Positions 1 to 5,187 of a stretch of DNA of 5,466 nt are shown here, piece after piece. Where the stretch lies: assembly GCA_030429785.1 (NCBI GenBank), contig JAUIEQ010000059.1, positions 1 through 5,466 of the forward strand, in the 5' to 3' direction. The DNA comes from a bacterium. GTDB lineage: Bacteria; Patescibacteriota; Patescibacteriia; S139-126; S139-133. The notes beneath the pieces were generated by a model. It was not told the DNA's origin, did not search any database, and saw only the letters and a program-made list of their open reading frames with translations. The first letter of the stretch is position 1. Every line of letters starts with the position of its first letter. The translations under genes were made by a program, and so were the position numbers.

Positions 1-161
1 GCGCGCGGTATTTTTATGCAACTGGCAAGTTTGGTAATGCCGAACAAGCAATCCGTGCAGAGTTGCCGACTGATGATTTTGCTACGCCGTTATCTGATTT
101 TGTTCTTTTTTCTGAATGTGATCTTGATCACGGTTTTGGAGTAGCTTCAGCTTGTCCTTAG
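1..161 (+). CDS. Unidentified protein, 3' end only
   Basis: This is the C-terminal 52 residues of a gene that enters from the left edge, read in the frame starting at base 3 and ending at TAG 159-161. I do not recognise the family. The visible part is acidic with aromatic residues near its start (ARYFYATGKFGNAEQ), contains an LPTDDFATPLSDF stretch, and ends in HGFGVASACP. There is no membrane segment in this part. The frame was chosen because it stays open to a stop abutting the ligA ATG and uses the codons preferred elsewhere in the window (GAT, GCA, GGT, CTT). The frame starting at base 1 is also open to TAG 142-144, but it encodes a less natural hydrophobic tail. The stop lies two bases before the preferred ligA ATG, which suggests co-transcription and perhaps translational coupling with ligA. 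Confidence 0.6.
   Translation, partial: ARYFYATGKFGNAEQAIRAELPTDDFATPLSDFVLFSECDLDHGFGVASACP
138..141 (+). promoter_or_regulatory. Possible Shine-Dalgarno GGAG that bears on the ligA start
   Basis: GGAG lies inside the end of the upstream gene. It is 10 bases before TTG 152 and 22 bases before ATG 164. The spacing would be just acceptable for the TTG start and is too long for the ATG start. No other gene in the window has a recognisable Shine-Dalgarno sequence, so this match may be chance coding sequence (Phe-Gly-Val codons of the upstream frame). Confidence 0.2.
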
Positions 162-163
162 AT

Positions 164-2155
164 ATGAATACATCACAGGCCAAACAACGTATAGCGACAT
201 TGCGAAGCGAGATCGATCATCATCGCTTTATGTATCATGTGCATGACACAACCACCTTGCCAGAAGGAGCGCTTGATAGTCTCAAAAAAGAACTGCAAGA
301 TCTTGAAGAGCGGTATCCTGATTTGATAACTAGTGATTCGCCAACGCAGCGAGTAGGCGGATCGCCACAGCAAGGATTCAAAAAAGTAACACATCAAAAA
401 CCGATGTTATCAATGACTGATGCATTTGATCGAGATGACATGGATGCGTGGCTGACAAGAATCAAAAAATTAACTGACAAGCCAATAGATTTTTTTGTTG
501 AAGCAAAAATGGATGGACTAGCGATTTCATTAGAATATATAGATGGCGTACTTGTTCGGGCAGCGACTCGCGGTGATGGTCGTGTCGGAGAAGATGTGAC
601 ACACAATATTAAGACAATATCAGCAGTTCCGTTGAAATTGCGTGGAAAAAAGTTACCGCAACGAGTAGAGGTTCGTGGTGAGGTGTATATGACCAAGCAG
701 GCTTTCGAGCGTTTGAACCAGCGGCAAATTGCACGTGATGAAAAAGTGTTTGCTAACCCACGCAATGTTTCAGCCGGAACTATTCGTCAACTTGACCCTC
801 GGTTAACAGCCGAGCGTGAGCTAGCATTCATGGCCTATGATCTAGCAACTGATCTTGGTCAAACAACCCACGAAGAAACACATAGTCTGTTGCGTGATTT
901 GGGCTTTCGAGCTGGAGATCATACCAAAGTATGTCGTTCGCTCAATGATGTTTTTTCGTTTTACAAAACAGTAGCAAAAAAACGAGAGCAACTGCCATAT
1001 TGGATCGATGGATTGGTGGTAGTTGTCAATGCTAACGAAGTGTTTGACGCATTGGGAGTTGTGGGTAAGGCACCTCGAGGATTGATTGCGCTGAAGTTTT
1101 CAGCAGAGCAGGTGACGACAACTGTTGAGGATATTATCGTGCAAGTTGGTCGAACAGGGGCCTTGACGCCAGTTGCGGTGCTTTTACCAGTGCAGGTTGC
1201 GGGGACGACAGTGTCACGTGCCAGTTTACATAACAGTGATGAGATTAAGCGGCTTGATGTGCGTATTGGGGACACGGTTGTGGTTCAAAAAGCAGGGGAT
1301 ATTATTCCAGACATTGTCCAAGTTTTGACACGACTTCGAACTGGAGCAGAAAAAAAGTTTCGCATGCCAAAACACTGTCCAATCTGCGGCGCACCAGTTA
1401 CTCGAGCAGATGGAGAGGCGAATCAGTACTGCAGTAATCAACACTGCGCTGCAATTCAACGCGAGAGTCTCTACCATTTTGTAAGTAAAGCAGCGTTTAA
1501 TATTGATGGACTTGGACCACGAAGCATTGATCAGCTCCTTGATCATGGTTTGATCACTGATGCAGCTGACTTATTTGTCCTCACGCCAGAAGATCTTGAG
1601 CCGCTTGAAGGCTTTGCGCAAAAGTCGGCTCAAAAAACTATTGCAGCCATCAAGCAGTCTCGTACTATTTCATTTGATCGATATATCTATGCGTTAGGCA
1701 TTCGCCATGTCGGTGAACAAACAGCGCGCGCGTTGGCTGCGGTATTTGATTCGCTACAGCAACTGCAAGCCGCTTCCTATGAGGTACTACAATCAATTGA
1801 CGATATTGGTGAGGTGGTAGCACGTAGTATTATTGAGTATTTTGCTGATGATGCCCATCAGAAGGTTTTGCAAAAGCTGAGTGCTAACGGTGTAGTAGCA
1901 ATAGCTTCGAAGCAATCTTCTGGCAGTAGTTTGGCAGGCAGTACCTTTGTCGTGACTGGTACATTGCCAGATTATACTCGTGATCAGGTCAAGCAAATGA
2001 TTTTGGCAGCAGGGGGATCGGTCGCATCTTCAGTGAGCAAAAAAACATCCTACTTGCTTGCTGGCGAGCATCCAGGTTCGAAATACACAAAAGCCCAAGC
2101 ATTAGGCGTCACTATCCTAGATCAGGCAGGTTTTGAACAGTTGCTTGGCACGTAA
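164..2155 (+). CDS. ligA: NAD+-dependent DNA ligase LigA
   Basis: This 663-residue protein joins 3'-OH/5'-phosphate nicks in DNA during replication and repair, using NAD+ as the adenylate donor; E. coli LigA is 671 residues. Domains in order: NMN-binding Ia (about 1-66), nucleotidyltransferase (about 67-315) with nucleophile Lys115 in KMDG, Glu113, Glu173 (VRGE), Arg200, Arg208, Tyr225, Asp282 (IDG) and Lys311; OB fold with QVGRTGALTPVA; zinc finger Cys405/408/423/428; helix-hairpin-helix region (about 446-560) with LGIRHVGEQTA; and a C-terminal BRCT domain (about 588-663). Two sites deviate: domain Ia has Glu34 and Leu37 where E. coli has Asp32 and Tyr35, and Val287 replaces the motif IV lysine (E. 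coli Lys290). I chose ATG 164 because MNTSQAKQRI matches the usual LigA N-terminus. An in-frame TTG at 152 would add four residues and has a weak GGAG upstream. The identity is certain; only the start is open. Confidence 0.97.
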   Translation: MNTSQAKQRIATLRSEIDHHRFMYHVHDTTTLPEGALDSLKKELQDLEERYPDLITSDSPTQRVGGSPQQGFKKVTHQKPMLSMTDAFDRDDMDAWLTRIKKLTDKPIDFFVEAKMDGLAISLEYIDGVLVRAATRGDGRVGEDVTHNIKTISAVPLKLRGKKLPQRVEVRGEVYMTKQAFERLNQRQIARDEKVFANPRNVSAGTIRQLDPRLTAERELAFMAYDLATDLGQTTHEETHSLLRDLGFRAGDHTKVCRSLNDVFSFYKTVAKKREQLPYWIDGLVVVVNANEVFDALGVVGKAPRGLIALKFSAEQVTTTVEDIIVQVGRTGALTPVAVLLPVQVAGTTVSRASLHNSDEIKRLDVRIGDTVVVQKAGDIIPDIVQVLTRLRTGAEKKFRMPKHCPICGAPVTRADGEANQYCSNQHCAAIQRESLYHFVSKAAFNIDGLGPRSIDQLLDHGLITDAADLFVLTPEDLEPLEGFAQKSAQKTIAAIKQSRTISFDRYIYALGIRHVGEQTARALAAVFDSLQQLQAASYEVLQSIDDIGEVVARSIIEYFADDAHQKVLQKLSANGVVAIASKQSSGSSLAGSTFVVTGTLPDYTRDQVKQMILAAGGSVASSVSKKTSYLLAGEHPGSKYTKAQALGVTILDQAGFEQLLGT

Positions 2156-2173
2156 TCTAATATAGTATATAGT
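2145..2173 (+). promoter_or_regulatory. Candidate sigma-70-type promoter for the gatCA operon
   Basis: TTGGCA (2145-2150, five of six matches to TTGACA) is followed after exactly 17 bases by TATAGT (2168-2173, five of six matches to TATAAT). The -35 box overlaps the last codons of ligA and the -10 box lies in the ligA-gatC gap. Transcription would start near 2180-2181, giving a leader of only about 20 bases before gatC. This gap is the only one in the window longer than 10 bases, which fits a new transcription unit starting here. The call rests on sequence match and position alone. Confidence 0.5.
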
Positions 2174-2186
2174 AGCATTAGCAAAA

Positions 2187-2207
2187 ATGATTCAATACAT
2201 ATGGTAA
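2187..2207 (+). other. Six-codon mini-ORF overlapping the gatC start
   Basis: ATG 2187-2189 opens a frame encoding MIQYIW and ends at TAA 2205-2207, so it spans the gatC ATG (2201-2203) in another frame. It would contain the first AUG after the predicted transcription start. If translated, its terminating ribosome would sit on the gatC start, allowing reinitiation. It has no Shine-Dalgarno sequence and may be a chance ATG in AT-rich DNA. Confidence 0.2.
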
Positions 2208-2488
2208 CAAAAGAACAATTGCACCACATAGCAACATTAGCTCGACTGGCATTATCTGAGAAGGAGATAGTTGCATTTCAAAGCCAGATTTCAGATATCC
2301 TTGATTTTGTGCATGTTTTGGAGACTATTGATACTACCGCAGTAGAGCCGCTGCATCAGGTTGGTGAACAGACAAGTGTCATGCGCGATGATAGGGTTGT
2401 CTTAAATGAAGACCGAGAGCTGTTACTCAGCAGCGCGCCAGATCGAGCTGGTGACTACATACAGACTCCTGCAGTTTTTGATACATAA
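2201..2488 (+). CDS. gatC: Asp-tRNA(Asn)/Glu-tRNA(Gln) amidotransferase subunit C (GatC)
   Basis: GatC is the small structural subunit of the GatCAB complex. It wraps between GatA and GatB and stabilises GatA in the cytosol. The 95-residue length is typical. Family features visible are an N-terminal helix with HIATLARLALSEKE (about 8-21), a second helix QISDILDFVHVLETID, then DTTAVEPLHQV, the MRDDRV element (about 61-66) and a C-terminal APDRAGDYIQTPAVF segment that resembles the usual aPd..g.y.vP tail. The ATG lies 45 bases after ligA with no Shine-Dalgarno sequence but with CAT immediately before it. It is followed four bases after its stop by gatA, so the two subunits are co-expressed. A promoter candidate lies directly upstream. 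No residues look missing. Confidence 0.95.
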   Translation: MVTKEQLHHIATLARLALSEKEIVAFQSQISDILDFVHVLETIDTTAVEPLHQVGEQTSVMRDDRVVLNEDRELLLSSAPDRAGDYIQTPAVFDT

Positions 2489-2492
2489 ATCT

Positions 2493-3956
2493 ATGAATAT
2501 ACTTGAACTTTCTATTCGTGAGTTGTTGCTTGCGTATCGATCAGGTAACATCACGCCGACTCAGGTGCTTGAGGCATATAAGGCTCAGACAGACAAAACC
2601 GAACCAGCGGTTAAGGCTTTTTTGACGCTTGATTGGGATGGTGCTTTTGAGCGAGCGCGTGAACTTGAGGCAGCTGGTGATACTACGTTGCCATTGTACG
2701 GTGTGCCAATTGGTATCAAGGATGTGTTTATGACCAAGGGTATGCGCACAACAGCTGGCTCTAAAATATTAGAACATTATACAGCAACATACTCGGCGAC
2801 AGTGGTTGAGAAGCTGATTGCAGCAGGAGCAATTATTGTCGGTAAGCAAAACTGTGATGAGTTTGCACAAGGCACAACCACAGAATACTCTGCATATTAT
2901 CCAACAACCAATCCTTATGACACAACGCGTGTTCCTGGAGGTAGTTCAGGTGGTTCGGCAGCAAGTGTAGCAGCGCGCCAAGTACTTGCTTCGATTGGTT
3001 CTGATACAGGAGGTTCGATACGATTGCCCGCAGCTTATTGTGGAGGTGTTGCTATCAAGACAACTTATGGACTTGTCTCACGGTATGGTTTGATTGCTAT
3101 GGCATCATCATTTGATACAGTTGGTCCTATTACACGGACAGCTGCAGATGCAGCACATGTATTGCAAGCAATAGCAGGTCATGACAAACATGATAGCACT
3201 ACGCACCAGCGCGAAGCAGAAAATTATGTAGCGTCACTTGACCAGGATTTGAGCACAATAAAAATAGCAGTACCTCGGCAGGCAAATATTACCGCCCTTC
3301 CTGAGCAGTTGCAGATTCAGATCCAAGCAACACGACAGCATGTTGAGAACATTGGTGGTTCCGTGACAGAGGTTGATATGCCATATTTGGAAAAAGCATT
3401 AGCAGTGTACTATGTTATCGTGCCAGCAGAAGTGTCTTCAAATATGGCAAAGTTTGACGGTATTCGTTTTGGCGAGCGAGCCAACGGTGCGACCAACTTG
3501 CTCGAACGATATATGCAAACTCGTGATGCATTTTTGGGTGATGAAGTGAAACGTCGTATCATGATTGGTACGTACGTGTTATCAAGTGGCTACATTGATG
3601 CGTATTACAAACAAGCCCAAAAAGTTCGTCGGTTGATAGTAGAGGATTTCAAAAAAGTGTTTACACAGTATGATGCTTTGTTGATGCCCATCGCACCATC
3701 GATACCATTTAAGATCGGAGAGAAATTCAATGATCCGCTCAGTATGTATTTGATTGATATATATACGGTTACTGCGAATGTTGTTGGTATTCCCGCGGTT
3801 GCATTGCCAACAGGATTGGTTGATGGTGTGCCATATGGAGTGCAATTTATGGGATCGTACTTTAGTGAGCGTACATTACTTGCTTTGGCACACCAAATTG
3901 AACAACAACGTGGTGCATTTCCAACACCTGCTGTGGTGAAGTATCAAAAATCATAA
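2493..3956 (+). CDS. gatA: Asp-tRNA(Asn)/Glu-tRNA(Gln) amidotransferase subunit A (GatA)
   Basis: GatA is the glutaminase subunit: it releases ammonia from glutamine, which is channelled to GatB to amidate Glu-tRNA(Gln) and/or Asp-tRNA(Asn). The protein has 487 residues, the normal family length. It carries the amidase-signature triad: Lys76 in GVPIGIKDVF, cis-Ser151 in PGGSSGGSAAS and nucleophile Ser175 in GSDTGGSIR, with the same spacing as S. aureus GatA (79/154/178). Other family blocks are GKQNCDEFAQG, VSRYGLIAMASSFD, PAEVSSNMAKFDG, GDEVKRRIMIGTYVLSSGY and PAVALPTGLVDGVPYG. I chose ATG 2493, four bases after gatC, because MNILELSIRELL is the standard N-terminus. An in-frame ATG at 2406 would add 29 residues translated from within gatC and without family resemblance. 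Oddities: the loop after the Ser nucleophile reads GGVAIKTTYG where most GatA have a GVVGLKPTYG-like sequence. GatB is not in this window. Confidence 0.96.
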   Translation: MNILELSIRELLLAYRSGNITPTQVLEAYKAQTDKTEPAVKAFLTLDWDGAFERARELEAAGDTTLPLYGVPIGIKDVFMTKGMRTTAGSKILEHYTATYSATVVEKLIAAGAIIVGKQNCDEFAQGTTTEYSAYYPTTNPYDTTRVPGGSSGGSAASVAARQVLASIGSDTGGSIRLPAAYCGGVAIKTTYGLVSRYGLIAMASSFDTVGPITRTAADAAHVLQAIAGHDKHDSTTHQREAENYVASLDQDLSTIKIAVPRQANITALPEQLQIQIQATRQHVENIGGSVTEVDMPYLEKALAVYYVIVPAEVSSNMAKFDGIRFGERANGATNLLERYMQTRDAFLGDEVKRRIMIGTYVLSSGYIDAYYKQAQKVRRLIVEDFKKVFTQYDALLMPIAPSIPFKIGEKFNDPLSMYLIDIYTVTANVVGIPAVALPTGLVDGVPYGVQFMGSYFSERTLLALAHQIEQQRGAFPTPAVVKYQKS

Positions 3957-3959
3957 CAT

Positions 3960-4397
3960 ATGTTCGAAGTTTCATTGCCAATTTTTATAGCTATTTGGTC
4001 AGCAGTCGGGCTGGTTGTGATCACAACGATTGTGCTGATTGTGCGAGCAACCAAGCGTCGTATGTCCAAGTCATCTGATGTCTACTCATATGTAGCATCT
4101 CACAAGGCGACAATTGATCGACTGGTAGCAGGTACGACCGAAACAGAGTACCGCATGGCATTGATCGAGGCTGATAAATTACTTGATTATGTTTTGAAGT
4201 TGCAACGATTTGCTGGCACGACTTTGGGTGAACGATTGAAAGTTGCGTGTTACAAGCATCCAGAGTTACGGGCTATTTGGCCAGCTCACCTGATGCGCAA
4301 TCGAGCTGTGCATGAGCACAATGTTGTTATTACCAATCGTCAGATCAAGAAATTATGGAAGCAATATCAGGACGCATACAAAGTTTTGTATTATTAA
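3960..4397 (+). CDS. Membrane-anchored small helical protein with HEPN-like RNxxxH motif, unknown function
   Basis: I do not recognise a named family for this 145-residue protein. Residues about 6-28 form one hydrophobic segment (LPIFIAIWSAVGLVVITTIV...), followed by a basic patch (RATKRRMSK). By the positive-inside rule this puts the C-terminal domain in the cytoplasm. The rest (about 40-145) appears helical: a stretch around EADKLLDYVLKLQRF (70-84), TTLGERLKVA, then IWPAHLMRNRAVHEH (106-120). RNRAVH (113-118) matches the R-polar-x3-H motif of HEPN-fold proteins, which include RNases and non-catalytic relatives such as DUF4145-type proteins. Whether this one cleaves RNA cannot be told from sequence. 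Its ATG lies three bases after the gatA stop and it ends ten bases before the next gene, so it belongs to the gatCA transcription unit. It has no Shine-Dalgarno sequence. Confidence 0.85.
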   Translation: MFEVSLPIFIAIWSAVGLVVITTIVLIVRATKRRMSKSSDVYSYVASHKATIDRLVAGTTETEYRMALIEADKLLDYVLKLQRFAGTTLGERLKVACYKHPELRAIWPAHLMRNRAVHEHNVVITNRQIKKLWKQYQDAYKVLYY

Positions 4398-4407
4398 CTA
4401 TGCATAT

Positions 4408-5184
4408 ATGCCACATCCACTGCGCGTAGAGACTCAGTCACCAGTTCCATGGTATCGCCGATGGTATGTTGTCGGATGGCTGGTTGTTGTTGTCATTTCT
4501 ATAATTGTTCTTGGTATTTTTGGAGCAGAAACAAATCGTTTGATTGATCAGGTTGCGGTAGATGATTTTATTGACACGGCTTCACAGACAACGCGCGGTG
4601 ATCAGGTAACTCTTGTACCCCAAGCAGCGGCATTGGGTCAGGCAGCTGATACAGTGGTCAATACCACCCTGTTGATTGACAGTGCTGATCCGACGCTTGG
4701 AACTCCGGGTGCACCACTGACAATTGTTGAGTTTTCTGACTTTCAGTGCCCTTTTTGCCGGGCGAGTTATCCAATTATTCGCGAGTTTGTGGCAACACAT
4801 CAAGATGATGTTTTTTTTGTATATAAAGATTTTCCAATTGATGAGATTCACCCACTGGCTTCAACGCTTGCGCAAGCTGGTCAATGTGCGCATGATCAAG
4901 GAATGTTTTGGCAAATGCATGATGCTGTATTCCAAAACCAAGATAGTATTACCACGAGTGCTGATATGTATGCGGTAGCAACACAAGTTGGTTTGGATGT
5001 GGCTGTATTGGAGCAATGTGTTACAGCTGGAGATAATCGCAGTGAAGTTGAGAATGATTTGCAAACGGGGTTGAGCAATGGCGCAATTGGCACGCCAACA
5101 TTTTTTGTTAATGGACATAGGTTAACCGGAGTAGTACCACTGAGTACATGGGAGCAGATTTTAGACATTGTTACTAATCAATAA
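4408..5184 (+). CDS. Membrane-anchored DsbA-family thiol:disulfide oxidoreductase (Thioredoxin_4-like)
   Basis: This 258-residue protein probably forms or rearranges disulfides in exported proteins. It has a short basic N-terminus (PWYRRWY), one uncleaved-looking transmembrane segment at about 20-38 (YVVGWLVVVVISIIVLGIF), a linker of about 60 residues, and a DsbA-type thioredoxin domain from about 95 to 258. The active site is Cys114-Pro-Phe-Cys117 in VEFSDFQCPFCRASYP. The cis-proline is Pro230 in IGTPTFFVNG. The DQGMFWQMHDAVF block (163-175) is typical of this family. Two further cysteines, Cys160 and Cys204, could form a structural disulfide. I chose ATG 4408, ten bases after the preceding gene, because an in-frame ATG at 4312 would place translated sequence from within that gene ahead of the membrane anchor. 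No DsbB or VKOR partner is in the window. A DsbC-like isomerase role cannot be excluded, but there is no dimerisation domain. Confidence 0.9.
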   Translation: MPHPLRVETQSPVPWYRRWYVVGWLVVVVISIIVLGIFGAETNRLIDQVAVDDFIDTASQTTRGDQVTLVPQAAALGQAADTVVNTTLLIDSADPTLGTPGAPLTIVEFSDFQCPFCRASYPIIREFVATHQDDVFFVYKDFPIDEIHPLASTLAQAGQCAHDQGMFWQMHDAVFQNQDSITTSADMYAVATQVGLDVAVLEQCVTAGDNRSEVENDLQTGLSNGAIGTPTFFVNGHRLTGVVPLSTWEQILDIVTNQ

Positions 5185-5187
5185 TAT

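Noticed and set aside
1..144. Alternative open frame from base 1, ending at TAG 142-144, with a hydrophobic C-terminus
   Set aside because: Codon choice is less like the other genes, and the frame from base 3 ends right at ligA as expected of tightly packed genes.
394..1996. Several antisense open frames across ligA (for example 394-765, 961-1275, 1226-1546, 1793-1996)
   Set aside because: They mirror the codons of an unmistakable ligA and show no domain, start signal or conserved motif of their own.
2156..2200. Rho-independent terminator after ligA
   Set aside because: The gap has no GC-rich inverted repeat followed by a T run.
2406..2492. Longer GatA start at ATG 2406
   Set aside because: The extra 29 residues come from the gatC coding region read in another frame and do not resemble GatA; ATG 2493 gives the standard N-terminus and length.
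4312..4407. Longer start for the DsbA-like protein at ATG 4312
   Set aside because: It overlaps the end of the preceding gene by 86 bases and puts an unrelated stretch before the membrane anchor; ATG 4408 fits the operon spacing.
4400..4429. Nine-codon ATG frame just before the DsbA-like start
   Set aside because: It is out of frame in an AT-rich spacer and runs well into the gene with no supporting signal.
3582..5168. Short open frames on both strands overlapping gatA and the DsbA-like gene
   Set aside because: They are shadows of well-supported genes, rich in Cys, Trp and His from out-of-frame reading.
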